Shown here: piece after piece, positions 51,119-60,698 of the stretch | How the letters are laid out: every line of letters begins with the position of its first letter | How positions within the stretch are numbered: position 1 is the first letter of the stretch | NCBI GenBank assembly: GCA_016699575.1 | Contig: CP064979.1 | Coordinates: forward strand, 682,001-746,000 | Direction of reading: 5' to 3' | DNA from: Flavobacteriales bacterium | GTDB lineage: Bacteria > Bacteroidota > Bacteroidia > Flavobacteriales_F > PHOS-HE28 | DNA length: 64,000 nt | The notes under the pieces: generated by a model | The model's database searches: none | Told to the model about the DNA's origin: nothing | Seen by the model: only the letters and a program-made list of their open reading frames with translations | Translations under genes and position numbers: made by a program

Positions 51119-53302
51119 ATGTTCCGCCCCACCCTCCTCACCATCATCGTTCTTTGCGCTGCGTTCCGCGCGGCCGCACAGAACGTGGCGTATTCGGTGA
51201 GGCCGTTGGAGCTCTCTCCAGCAGGCGTGGACTTCGCGCCCATGATCGTGGACAGCAGTTTGGTCTTCGCAAGTCTCCGTGAGCGCGACCAGCTCGTGGG
51301 GTACACAAGCGAAGAGACCGGCAGCCCCCTCAGCGACCTATATCGCGTTCGTCTGCGCAACGGTGTGCCGGGCAAGCCATTCCCCTTCGGCGAGGAGATC
51401 AATACGGAAGTGAACGACGGCCCGGCCGCGCTCACGGACCGCAACAAGCTCATGTGCCTTACGCGCAACCTGAAGCGGGCGCGGGAAATGGACGGCGAAG
51501 AGGGCGACGAGAACATCGGGCTCTTCTTCAGCGAGAAGAAGGACGGCGGTTGGGGCAAAGTGAAAGCCTTCGAGCACAACGACCCGGCCTACAACGTGAT
51601 GCACGCCGCATTCACGGCCGATGGCAGCCGCTTGGTCTTCGCCAGTGACATGCCGGGAGGGAAAGGCGGCACCGACCTGTTCATCACGGAACTGCACGGC
51701 GACAAGTGGAGCAAGCCTGTTGCGCTGGACGCGTTGAACAGCAAGGACAACGAGCTGTTCCCGTTCATTGATGATGATGGCAGGATCTACTTCGCGAGCA
51801 ACCGCAGTGGTGGCGAAGGCGGTTTGGACATCTGGTGCGCAAAGGCCAATGGATCAGCATGGGGTACGGCCGAAGTCCTCCCCGCCCCGATCAATTCACC
51901 CCGCAACGACCTCGGCTTCACTTGCTATCCCGGTGGCATCAGCGGTTATTTCAGCAGCAACCGCGACGGCGACGACCGTATCTACCGCTTCGACCGGTTC
52001 GTGCCGCTCTTCGTGGATTGCGCAGTACAGCAGGAGAACAACTACTGCTACACCTTCGAAGAAAACGCCAGCTTCACCGAGCGTGGTTTGCCCCTTCGTT
52101 ACGAGTGGAACCTCGGTGACGGCACGATCATCCCCGGGCTGAAGGCACAGCATTGCTTCAAAGGGCCTGGCGAATACACCGTTGCGCTCAACTTGGTGGA
52201 TACCGCCAGTAGATCGGTCTTCTTCGAGGAGGGACGGTACAAGCTCATCATCGAAGACATACACCAGCCGTACATCACCATCATTGACTCGGCCCGAACA
52301 GGACGCGAAGTGCGCTTCGATGCCAAGGAGACCTATCTGCCTGAGCTGCGCATAGCGGATTGGAAGTGGGACTTCGGCGATGGCGCGCAAGGCGAAGGCA
52401 GCAACGTGCTCCATGCCTACGACAAGGCCGGCGATTACACCGTGAAGCTCGACGTGCTCAGCCGCCCCGATGCCGAGGGCGTGATCCGCAACCGCTGCAT
52501 TGCCCGCAACATCACCGTCATCGATCGTTTCAAGGACCGTTTGGATGCACCGGTGGATGTCGAGTACCTGGCAGCGAACGGTGAAACGCGTGAGTTCACC
52601 TACAAGACGTTGGCCAACGACGAGTTCCAACTTGCCGTGAGCGAAGGCGAGGATGTCCGCTTCAGTGTTGAACTCCTGCGGAGCCGGGAGCGATTGGACC
52701 TGAACGACCCGCGCTTCGCGGAGATCCGCAAGTACTATCCGGTGATCGAGCGGTACGACCCGGTTTCGGCAACATATACCTACAGTGTTGGCGAGGCGAA
52801 GAACCTGGGCGAGCTGTACGAAGTGTTCGCCAAGGTGAAGCAGCTCAAGTACATGGACGCCATGGTGATGGCCGTGGAGATGGAGAAGGTGCTCGACATG
52901 AGCCAACTGGCCAACCTGGACGCCCAACAGTTGAACAACAGTGTGCTGCGTGTCAGCAACGTGCTGTTCGCCACCGGAGCGCACACCTTCGAGCCGGTAT
53001 TCGAGGAGCAATTGCACCAAGTGCTCCGGCTGGTGAACAAACACAGTGCACTGAACCTCGTCATCGAGGCCCACACGGACGACCAAGGCAAGACAGACTT
53101 CAACATGAAGTTGTCCCAGCGCCGAGCACAGAGCGTCACCGATTGGTTCCTGACCCATGGTGTGGCCAAAGACCGTATCGTGGCGGTAGGCCATGGCGAA
53201 AACAAGCCCATTGCCGCCAACACCGACGAACTGCATCGAAGCCTGAACCGTCGCGTGGAGTTCCGACTGGCCCTGGACGAGGACCAGCAAGCCAACAAGT
53301 GA
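51119..53302 (+). CDS. OmpA-family protein with PD40 and PKD domains (PorE-like)
   Basis: 727 residues, signal peptide MFRPTLLTIIVLCAAFRAAA. PD40/WD40-like beta-propeller repeats (about 35-290: SRLVFASDMPGGKGGTDLF, GRIYFASNRSGGEGGLDIW), two PKD-like blocks (about 320-450: YEWNLGDGTIIPG, WKWDFGDGAQGEG) and a C-terminal OmpA peptidoglycan-binding domain (about 610-720: IEAHTDDQGKTDFNMKLSQR, VAVGHGENKP, NRRVEFRL). It probably anchors the PorP/adhesin complex to the cell wall. 7 nt after the porP gene. Confidence 0.91.
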   Translation: MFRPTLLTIIVLCAAFRAAAQNVAYSVRPLELSPAGVDFAPMIVDSSLVFASLRERDQLVGYTSEETGSPLSDLYRVRLRNGVPGKPFPFGEEINTEVNDGPAALTDRNKLMCLTRNLKRAREMDGEEGDENIGLFFSEKKDGGWGKVKAFEHNDPAYNVMHAAFTADGSRLVFASDMPGGKGGTDLFITELHGDKWSKPVALDALNSKDNELFPFIDDDGRIYFASNRSGGEGGLDIWCAKANGSAWGTAEVLPAPINSPRNDLGFTCYPGGISGYFSSNRDGDDRIYRFDRFVPLFVDCAVQQENNYCYTFEENASFTERGLPLRYEWNLGDGTIIPGLKAQHCFKGPGEYTVALNLVDTASRSVFFEEGRYKLIIEDIHQPYITIIDSARTGREVRFDAKETYLPELRIADWKWDFGDGAQGEGSNVLHAYDKAGDYTVKLDVLSRPDAEGVIRNRCIARNITVIDRFKDRLDAPVDVEYLAANGETREFTYKTLANDEFQLAVSEGEDVRFSVELLRSRERLDLNDPRFAEIRKYYPVIERYDPVSATYTYSVGEAKNLGELYEVFAKVKQLKYMDAMVMAVEMEKVLDMSQLANLDAQQLNNSVLRVSNVLFATGAHTFEPVFEEQLHQVLRLVNKHSALNLVIEAHTDDQGKTDFNMKLSQRRAQSVTDWFLTHGVAKDRIVAVGHGENKPIAANTDELHRSLNRRVEFRLALDEDQQANK

Positions 53303-53402
53303 TCTCGGCGGTCCGGCGGGACTTCCGCACCGTGTGCTGCTTGGGGTAAGCAACGCGGGGCACATATCACCACGTCCGGACCTTGGATAAATTCACCGGC
53401 CC

Positions 53403-56400
53403 ATGGTCTTGCGACGGTTCGCCCCATTGTTCTTGCTGCTGCTGAGCCTTGCACCGGCAACCGGCGTGGCGCAGGAAGCAACCATCCTGCGTTACAACGA
53501 GAACAAGGGCCAGTGGCCTGCTACAGTGGCTTTCCGAGCCGATGCACCAGGAGCCACCGTATGGGTGGAACGCGACGGCATACTCATCGACCTCTACGAT
53601 GCAGAAGCTGTGCACCGGTTGCATGGCGCACACGCTGGCCACCAGGACGACGATGCCAGTCCTGCGATCCGCCACCATGCCCTGAAGTTGAGGTTCCTTG
53701 GCACCGATGGGGCCCTGAAGGTGGAAGGCAAAGGCCTACGCAGCGGCCACACGAACTACATCATGGGTAGGGACAAGTCGAAATGGGCCGGCAACGTCCG
53801 CGGCTTCACCTCTGTGATGATGGACGATGTGTGGCCAGGCATCGACGTGGAGGTGAAGAGCGATGCGAACGGGTTGAAGTACGATTTCATCGTTGCGCCC
53901 GGGGCTGATGCAAGCGACATCCTTTTCACGTACGAAGGTGCTGATGGAACATTCCTTGAGGGGGAGGAACTCAGGATAGTTACATCACTCGGCAGGTTGA
54001 CCGAGGCGATACCGATGGTGCAATGGAAGCCTGCAAAGGGCATGTCCATTTTCATCGATGCGACCTATGTGTTGAACGAGGAAGGCATAGTGGGGCTGAG
54101 TGTTCCTTACTTGGCGAACGACGGTACGCTGATCATCGACCCCACCCTCTCCTTCTCCACCTACAGCGGCAGCTTCAGTGACAACTTCGGCTACACCGCG
54201 ACCTACGATGATGACGGCTTCCTGTACAGCGGGAGTTCCTCCTTCGGCAATGGTTATCCCACCACTGTTGGTGCCTATCAAACTTTCTGGGCCGGGGGCG
54301 ATGGACAAGGCGGGATCGTAGGTACCGACATTGCCATAACCAAATACGACACCACCGGCACCTTCATCGTTTGGAGCACCATGATCGGTGGTCAAGGCGA
54401 TGATCTGCCGCATAGCCTCATCGTCAACGACAATGACGAGGTGTTCATCCTGGGCACCACGGGCTCGCCCGACTTTCCTACCACTGCGGGATGCTTTGAT
54501 TCAGCGTTCAGTGGTGGGGTATCCTTCTCGCCACAGGGGATCGGTGTCAGCTATCCATCAGGCAGCGATATGATCGTGGCGCGGTTGAGCAACAACGGCG
54601 GTGCCTTGCTGGCCAGCACCCATCTGGGCGGCACCGGTAACGATGGCCACAACACCAGTACTGCACTGAAAATGAACTACGCCGATGAGATGCGCGGCGA
54701 GGTGCTACTGGATGCGAACGATAACGTGTACATCATCAGCTGTACGGAGAGCACTGACTTCCCCACCACCAACAATGCGTTCCAACAGGGTTTTGCCGGA
54801 GGCAGTCACGATGGTGTGGTGGTGAAGATGGATGCCTCGCTGACCACGCTGCTCTTCAGCACCTACTTCGGCGGGAGCAATGCCGATGCGTGTTTCGGTG
54901 GCGAATTGGACGACAACGGCGACCTCTTCATCTGCGGCGGCAGTGCGAGCGGTGATCTGCCCACGACCAATTCAGCATACCAACAGGGCAACCAAGGCGG
55001 GCAGGCCGATGCGTTCGTTGCGCACCTCACCAACAACGGCACCACCATGGATGCCGGCAGCTACTACGGTAGCACGGCCTACGACCAAGCGTACTTCGTT
55101 GACCTGGACCAACAAGGCAACGTGTTCCTCTATGGGCAGACCCTGGCCCCGGCGAACCAGCTCATCTTCAACGCGCCGTACAACGTGCCCAACGCTGGGC
55201 AGTTCATCGCCAAGCTGGACAACGACCTCACCACGTTGTTGATAGGCTCGCGCTTCGGTGTCGGTGATGGCACACTGGATATCAGCCCCACGGCCTTCCT
55301 GGTGGACTATTGCGACAAGCTCTACGTGAGCGGCTGGGGCAGCAACATCGGCATTGGCCTGCCGCTCGGGGTCACTGGCATGGCCGTTACACCGAACGGA
55401 TACCAGACCACCACGACAGGCAATGACTTCTACCTGGCCGTGTTCGAAGTGGACATGAGCAACCTGTTCTACGGCACCTTTTTCGGGGGGAACACGAGCG
55501 CGGAGCACGTGGACGGCGGAACCAGCCGCTTCGATCGCCGCGGGCGTGTGTACCAAAGCGTATGCGCTGGATGCGGCGGCAACAGCGACTTCCCCATCGA
55601 GCCGAACCCCGGTGCGGTGAGCGCCACCAACAACAGCACCAACTGCAACAACGGTGTCTTCAAGTTCGACTTCGACTTCCCCATCGTCGTCGCCGACTTC
55701 GATGTGGAACTGGCCTGCCTGCCGACACCGATCGTGTTCGAGAACAACAGCTACGGCGCCAGCGGCTACCTGTGGCTGTTCGGCGACAACACCAGCAGTT
55801 CGCTGGGTTCACCAACGCATGTCTATCCGGCTCCAGGGGTATATGAGGTCACGCTTATTGCGTTCAATCCCAATGCCTGCAACGAAGCCGATACCATGAC
55901 ACAACAGGTGGTGGTGCTGGGCAACGAGAGCTATTCACTGCCGGACACCAGCGTGTGCCAAGGTGGGCAGGTGCAGATCGGTCTGTTGCCCATTGCCGAC
56001 CCGACCATCACCTACCAATGGAGCCCTTCCACGTGGCTGAGCAGCACCACCGTCGCCAATCCGATCAGCAGCCCACAAAGCACGATCACCTACACCTTGC
56101 TCATCGGCAATGGTATTTGCACGGATACGGTGACGCAAATGGTGATCGTGGACAATGCCTTGGTGGATGCTGGACCGGATACAACGATCTGCGGCCCCAA
56201 CAGCAGCCTTGTGCTCACCGCTTCCGCAAGCGGCGCCATTGATGAATACCATTGGAGCACCAACCCGGACTTCACCGACCAGTTGAACATCGACCCCCTG
56301 GACCCATCGGTGTCGGTGAGCGTCACCCAGACCACGACCTTCTGGGTGATGGCGACCGCAGGCAATTGCGTCGGCGTCGATTCCGTGACGATCACGGTTG

Positions 56401-57170
56401 AAATGGCCGACCCGTCGCTCACCGGTGATAGTCTGATCTGTGCTGATGAAACAGCGACGTTGCAATTGCTCGGTGCACCGGCTGGATCGCAGATCGTATG
56501 GGGGCCTGCGAATGATGTTGATACGGGTCAAGGGACCACGACCGCCCAGGTCAGTCCTTCAGAAACGACGCTCTTCACCTGCAACGTGACCACACCCGCG
56601 GGTTGCACTTGGACCGGGACTACGACGGTGAACGTGAGCGAGGTGAGCGGCGGTGCGGTGAACGCCACAGTGGACCAGAGCATTGTTGTGGCGGGCACTA
56701 CCGTCCAGTTGGGTGCCACACCTACCAATGGGGTCACCTATAGTTGGCAGCCAGCCGGGCAGGTCAGCAACCCGGGCATCGGCAACCCGACCGCCGTTGT
56801 TGACCAGACCACAACGTTCGTCGTGACCGTGAGCGATGGCATCTGCACGAAGAACGACAGCGTGACCGTGACGGTGTTCGAGTTCAACTGTGGCCTACCC
56901 GACATCTACGTGCCCAACGCATTCACCCCGAACGGCGATGGCAACAACGATGTGCTCTTCGTGCGCGGCAGGTACATCACCAGCCTCGAGTTCAAGATCT
57001 TCGACCGTTGGGGCGAACTCGTCTTCAGCACCACCGACCAAGGCAAGGGCTGGGACGCCACCTACAAGGAAAAGCCGGTTGATGCGGCGGTCTTCGTGTA
57101 TTGGTTGAAGGTGCGCTGTGCGGATGGACAGGAACACTTCGAGAAAGGAAATACCACGGTGATACGATGA
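53403..57170 (+). CDS. Secreted SBBP/PKD protein with T9SS type-B sorting domain
   Basis: 1255 residues, signal peptide MVLRRFAPLFLLLLSLAPAT. The N-terminal DUF7948-type region (ENKGQWPATVAFRADAPGA, GLKYDFIVAPGAD, about 30-250) is followed by SBBP beta-propeller repeats (about 255-720; themes FPTTNNAFQQGFAGG, DAFVAHL), a PKD domain (about 770-850), Ig-like repeats with Cys pairs, and a type-B CTD (about 1170-1255: VPNAFTPNGDGNNDVLFV, IFDRWGELVF). First gene of the second cargo-PorP-OmpA cassette; the next gene overlaps its stop by 4 nt. Confidence 0.92.
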   Translation: MVLRRFAPLFLLLLSLAPATGVAQEATILRYNENKGQWPATVAFRADAPGATVWVERDGILIDLYDAEAVHRLHGAHAGHQDDDASPAIRHHALKLRFLGTDGALKVEGKGLRSGHTNYIMGRDKSKWAGNVRGFTSVMMDDVWPGIDVEVKSDANGLKYDFIVAPGADASDILFTYEGADGTFLEGEELRIVTSLGRLTEAIPMVQWKPAKGMSIFIDATYVLNEEGIVGLSVPYLANDGTLIIDPTLSFSTYSGSFSDNFGYTATYDDDGFLYSGSSSFGNGYPTTVGAYQTFWAGGDGQGGIVGTDIAITKYDTTGTFIVWSTMIGGQGDDLPHSLIVNDNDEVFILGTTGSPDFPTTAGCFDSAFSGGVSFSPQGIGVSYPSGSDMIVARLSNNGGALLASTHLGGTGNDGHNTSTALKMNYADEMRGEVLLDANDNVYIISCTESTDFPTTNNAFQQGFAGGSHDGVVVKMDASLTTLLFSTYFGGSNADACFGGELDDNGDLFICGGSASGDLPTTNSAYQQGNQGGQADAFVAHLTNNGTTMDAGSYYGSTAYDQAYFVDLDQQGNVFLYGQTLAPANQLIFNAPYNVPNAGQFIAKLDNDLTTLLIGSRFGVGDGTLDISPTAFLVDYCDKLYVSGWGSNIGIGLPLGVTGMAVTPNGYQTTTTGNDFYLAVFEVDMSNLFYGTFFGGNTSAEHVDGGTSRFDRRGRVYQSVCAGCGGNSDFPIEPNPGAVSATNNSTNCNNGVFKFDFDFPIVVADFDVELACLPTPIVFENNSYGASGYLWLFGDNTSSSLGSPTHVYPAPGVYEVTLIAFNPNACNEADTMTQQVVVLGNESYSLPDTSVCQGGQVQIGLLPIADPTITYQWSPSTWLSSTTVANPISSPQSTITYTLLIGNGICTDTVTQMVIVDNALVDAGPDTTICGPNSSLVLTASASGAIDEYHWSTNPDFTDQLNIDPLDPSVSVSVTQTTTFWVMATAGNCVGVDSVTITVEMADPSLTGDSLICADETATLQLLGAPAGSQIVWGPANDVDTGQGTTTAQVSPSETTLFTCNVTTPAGCTWTGTTTVNVSEVSGGAVNATVDQSIVVAGTTVQLGATPTNGVTYSWQPAGQVSNPGIGNPTAVVDQTTTFVVTVSDGICTKNDSVTVTVFEFNCGLPDIYVPNAFTPNGDGNNDVLFVRGRYITSLEFKIFDRWGELVFSTTDQGKGWDATYKEKPVDAAVFVYWLKVRCADGQEHFEKGNTTVIR

Positions 57171-58270
57171 GGGGGATGCGCTCCTGGCTCCTGGCCGTTG
57201 GCCGTTGGCCCGTCGGTGCTTCGAACACCCGACGAGGCCACCCAAGGAGCGGACCGCACCAACGGGCCAAAGGCCATTGGCTGATGGCCCTGGGCATCCT
57301 CATCATCACTACCTCTCACGCCCAGGACATCCACTTCAGCCAGTTCTTCCGGACACCCATGGCCACCGCCCCGGCCAACATCGGGCAATTCGATGGCGCG
57401 TACCGTTTCAGCGGCGTGTTCCGCCAGCAATGGCGCAGCGTGACAAAGCCCTATCGCACGTTCGGTCTTGGCGGCGATGCCAAAGATGTGAAGGGCGTGG
57501 AAGGATTGGGCCTCGGCGCATGGCTGTTCAACGATCGCGCAGGCGATTCACGCCTGAACACGTTCCGACTGAACGTGGGCGGCAGCTACTCGAAGCACAT
57601 CGACGCCGCCAAGCAGCATTCGCTTACCGCTGGCCTGCAGACGGGCTTCACCGCGATCAGCATCAACTACAGCGACCTGTACTTCGACGCGCAGTACAAT
57701 GGCTTCTACTACGACCCATCGCTCAGCAACAACGAATCCTTCGCACGCGATGGACTCACGCATTTCGACCTTCACGCTGGGCTGGGCTACCACTACGTGA
57801 TGGCCAAGCGCAAACGTGTTGATGCCGGTCTCTCCTTCTACAACCTGACCACACCCACCATCGGTTTCATGGGCGGTCCTGGCAGCCCATTGGATGTACG
57901 CACCGCTCTCAATTTCGTGGGACAGGTCCCTGTTGCGAACAAGATCGATGTGTTGCCGATGCTGCAGTGGATGGGCCAGGGCAAGTTCCGCGAGTTCATC
58001 CTCGGCGGCTCCGTGCGTTTCATCCAAAGCGAGATGATGGGCCTTCGCCGCGCAGTGCACGTGGGCGGTTATTGGCGTTGGGCCGATGCAGGCTACCTGT
58101 TCGCCGGTGTTGAGTACGATGATTGGGACATCGGCATCAGCTACGACTTCAACGTGAGCGAACTGGTGCCTGCGAGCCGCAATCGTGGCGGTATCGAACT
58201 CACGGCCATCTACATCATGGGGCGCACGTTCACCTTACCGCGATACAAGGCATGCCCCGAGCAGATCTGA
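57167..58270 (+). CDS. PorP/SprF family T9SS outer-membrane protein (copy 2), with in-frame palindromic insertion
   Basis: 367 residues from the ATG at 57167. The mature part starts QDIHFSQFFRTPMATAPANI and is a typical PorP/SprF barrel ending RGGIELTAIYIMGRTF. The N-terminus is odd: MRGMRSWLLA, then 31 charged residues, then LGILIITTSHA. Removing the middle gives a perfect signal peptide, so a 93-nt element appears to have entered the signal-peptide coding region in frame. Alternatively translation starts at the ATG at 57284. Coupled to the cargo gene upstream and overlapping the next gene by 19 nt. Confidence 0.88.
   Translation: MRGMRSWLLAVGRWPVGASNTRRGHPRSGPHQRAKGHWLMALGILIITTSHAQDIHFSQFFRTPMATAPANIGQFDGAYRFSGVFRQQWRSVTKPYRTFGLGGDAKDVKGVEGLGLGAWLFNDRAGDSRLNTFRLNVGGSYSKHIDAAKQHSLTAGLQTGFTAISINYSDLYFDAQYNGFYYDPSLSNNESFARDGLTHFDLHAGLGYHYVMAKRKRVDAGLSFYNLTTPTIGFMGGPGSPLDVRTALNFVGQVPVANKIDVLPMLQWMGQGKFREFILGGSVRFIQSEMMGLRRAVHVGGYWRWADAGYLFAGVEYDDWDIGISYDFNVSELVPASRNRGGIELTAIYIMGRTFTLPRYKACPEQI
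57193..57289. repeat. Palindromic element inside the porP/sprF coding region
   Basis: Left arm GGCCGTTGGCCGTTGGCCCG (57193 on, to GGTGC at 57219) is imperfectly complementary to the right arm GCACCAACGGGCCAAAGGCC (57256 on, to 57281), with a loop of about 36 nt. The flanks GGCTCCTGGCC and GGCTGATGGCC are similar, suggesting a target duplication. Confidence 0.65.
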
Positions 58271-60522
58271 TCCTGTTGCGTGCGTTGGTGCTCATGGCTT
58301 TCGTCGTGCTGCACCGCTCGGCGGACGCACAAAGCGCTGGACAATGGATCCAGTGGGGCGACGATGCCATGGCACGCGGCGACCACTACGGCGCATCGCG
58401 CTTCTATGGGAACGCCTTGGAAGCGGACGGCGGCAAGATGGAGGCGCAATGGAAGATGGCCGAGGCGTGCCGCTTGTGCCACCGCTACCCGGAAGCGGAA
58501 GCGAACTACGCCAAGGTGGTGCAGAAGGACCGCACGCGCATCCACCCGGAGGCACAGCTGCACTTGGCCGAAATGCTCATGTGCAACGGCAAATACAAGG
58601 AGGCCGAAGAGGCATGGAAGAAGCTGAAGCAGCGCGAGAAGGACAAGAAGAGCTTCGCGTACCTGCGCGCCGAACAGGGCATTGCGGGCTGTGCCTTGGC
58701 GAAGGCCATGAAAGACAGCACCAGCACGTTCGTGGTGGTGAACCTGGGCGAACCGGTGAACAGCTACGACAGCGATTTCGGAGCGCGCTTCGGGCCGGAC
58801 AGCACGCTTTGGTTCAGCAGCCTGCGTGGCGATGTGAACAACGACGGCGAGGTGCAGGACACAGCAGCCTACCACGTTGGGGTGTATTCGGCCGCGAAGC
58901 ACGGTGCAGCGTGGAACCCGCCGATGATGGAACAAGGACCGCCGGATGCCATGGGCAGCGAACACGCGAACCTCTTCTGGGCCGATGCCACGCGCCAGTT
59001 TTTCACCATGGTGGATCCCGACGGCCGTCGCTCGATCGCACATCGCTTGATCAAATCGCCTGGACAACCCGTCAACGGATTGAGCACCGATGCCAACACC
59101 ACGCAACCCTGGGTGGCCCGCATCAACGATCGCGAAGTGTTGTTCTTCACCAGCGACCGAACCGATGGCCGTGGCGGCATGGACATCTGGCTGGCCGATC
59201 TCACCGGCTCGGAAGCCAGCAACGTCCGCAACGCGGGCCCGTTGGTGAATTCGCCCGGCAACGAGACTTGTCCGGCCTTCGATGAAAATACGGGCACACT
59301 GTGGTTCAGCAGTGACTTCCACGCTGGTCTCGGTGGATATGATGTCTTCCGCAGTGAATGGAAGAACGAGATCTTCAACGCACCGGATAACGCAGGGCAG
59401 CCGATCAATTCACCGGCCAACGACCTCTACCCCGTCTTCAACGACGAGACCGGCGAGGGCTGGCTCACCAGCAACCGCATCGGTTCATTGGCCAAGAAAG
59501 GCGAGACCTGCTGCAACGACCTCTACCGTTGGAAGCTGCCGCGCGTGCTGCCTCCCCCGCCGGACACCACGGCCATGCTCGACAGTGTGGCGCTCGTTCC
59601 GGTGCGGAAGCTCATTGAATACCTGCCGCTGAAGCTCTACTTCCACAACGACGAGCCCGACCCGCGCAGCTGGAGCACCACCACTGAGCACCAGTACGAC
59701 AGCACTTGGTACCGCTACAAGGCCATGCTGCCGCAATACGAGCGGGAGTTCGCCGGGATGCTGGACGGGGATGCGCGCGACGAAGCCATCACGAGCGTAG
59801 GGAACTTCTTCGGCAACGAAGCGCAAGCCGGTTACGACAAGGTGCAGCAGTTCATGAGCGAACTGCAAGGCACACTTGACCAGGGCCGCCAAGTGAACCT
59901 TCTGGTGCGCGGCTTCGCGAGCCCCCTGGCCAAGAGCGACTACAATGTGAACCTCTCGCTGCGCCGTATCCAAAGCCTGGTGAACCTGATGCGGGCATGG
60001 AACGGCGGTGCGCTTGCAGCCTATCTTGACGGAGTTGCTGCGAACGGTGGACGCCTTACCATCGAACGTGCTCCATTCGGTGAAGAGAAAGCCAAGACGG
60101 GCGTAAGCGACAACCTGCGCGACCAGCGCAAAAGCGTGTACGACCCCGATGCTGCGCGCGAACGGCGCATTGAGATCGAACGAGCGGAGATCTCCGGCGC
60201 AAGCGGTGAGACACTGCTGATGGAACAACAAGTGAAACGCGTGGGCAAACTGAAGGAAGGCGAACCCGTTGAGTTCGTCTTCGACATCAAGAACAGCAGC
60301 GACCAACCCCTCCGCATCCTGAGCGTAAAGGCCGATTGTGGTTGCACTACGGCGGTCGCTCCTGAGGAAGCTATTGCGCCGGGGGCCACGATCAAGCTCC
60401 CTGTGCAGTTCAGCGGCCGTGCGCCGCAGGGCGACTTCCGGCGAACCGTCCGCCTGCTCACCGATGGCGAACCTGCCGAGATCGAATTGATCCTGAGCGG
60501 GACGATCGTGGCGGCGGAGTGA
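58252..60522 (+). CDS. TPR-PD40-OmpA-DUF1573 outer-membrane-associated protein
   Basis: 756 residues from the ATG at 58252 (MPRADLILLRALVLMAFVVL, signal peptide). TPR-like helices (about 30-135), PD40 propeller blades (about 160-420: VLFFTSDRTDGRGGMDIWLA, TLWFSSDFHAGLGGYDVF), a linker with YFHNDEPDPRS, an OmpA-like domain (about 535-640: VRGFASPLAKSDYNVNLSLR, ARERRIEIE) and a C-terminal DUF1573-like domain (about 655-755: VKADCGCTTAVAPEEAIAPG). Third gene of the second cargo-PorP-OmpA cassette. Confidence 0.87.
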   Translation: MPRADLILLRALVLMAFVVLHRSADAQSAGQWIQWGDDAMARGDHYGASRFYGNALEADGGKMEAQWKMAEACRLCHRYPEAEANYAKVVQKDRTRIHPEAQLHLAEMLMCNGKYKEAEEAWKKLKQREKDKKSFAYLRAEQGIAGCALAKAMKDSTSTFVVVNLGEPVNSYDSDFGARFGPDSTLWFSSLRGDVNNDGEVQDTAAYHVGVYSAAKHGAAWNPPMMEQGPPDAMGSEHANLFWADATRQFFTMVDPDGRRSIAHRLIKSPGQPVNGLSTDANTTQPWVARINDREVLFFTSDRTDGRGGMDIWLADLTGSEASNVRNAGPLVNSPGNETCPAFDENTGTLWFSSDFHAGLGGYDVFRSEWKNEIFNAPDNAGQPINSPANDLYPVFNDETGEGWLTSNRIGSLAKKGETCCNDLYRWKLPRVLPPPPDTTAMLDSVALVPVRKLIEYLPLKLYFHNDEPDPRSWSTTTEHQYDSTWYRYKAMLPQYEREFAGMLDGDARDEAITSVGNFFGNEAQAGYDKVQQFMSELQGTLDQGRQVNLLVRGFASPLAKSDYNVNLSLRRIQSLVNLMRAWNGGALAAYLDGVAANGGRLTIERAPFGEEKAKTGVSDNLRDQRKSVYDPDAARERRIEIERAEISGASGETLLMEQQVKRVGKLKEGEPVEFVFDIKNSSDQPLRILSVKADCGCTTAVAPEEAIAPGATIKLPVQFSGRAPQGDFRRTVRLLTDGEPAEIELILSGTIVAAE

Positions 60523-60535
60523 CCGTCCTCCGTCA

Positions 60536-60681
60536 CCTCACCCTGCCCTCTCCCAAGGAGAGGGTCAGAGTACAAGCGATCGGCATGGTGGGCACCTTCC
60601 AAATCGCGCAAGCAAGTCGGTCGCGGTGCCGTAGCTACTTGCAGGCATTCAACCCTCTCCTTGGGAGAGGGCAGGGTGAGG
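60536..60681. repeat. MITE-like inverted repeat
   Basis: Two perfectly complementary 29-nt arms (60536-60564 and 60653-60681) around an 88-nt centre. The left arm begins CCTCACCCTGCCCTCTCCCA and the right arm ends GGGAGAGGGCAGGGTGAGG. No ORF inside. It lies in the spacer before pepE; the same kind of pyrimidine-rich palindrome is scattered in many bacterial genomes. Confidence 0.85.
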
Positions 60682-60698
60682 TCAACTATGTTCGTCCC

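Noticed and set aside
51896..53365. 489-codon minus-strand ORF opposite the OmpA-family gene
   Set aside because: The plus strand has signal peptide, PD40, PKD and OmpA domains; the antisense text shows none.
60519..60698. 60-residue N-terminal extension of pepE
   Set aside because: It is translated from the MITE-like inverted repeat and has no similarity to PepE; the family start is the ATG at 60699.
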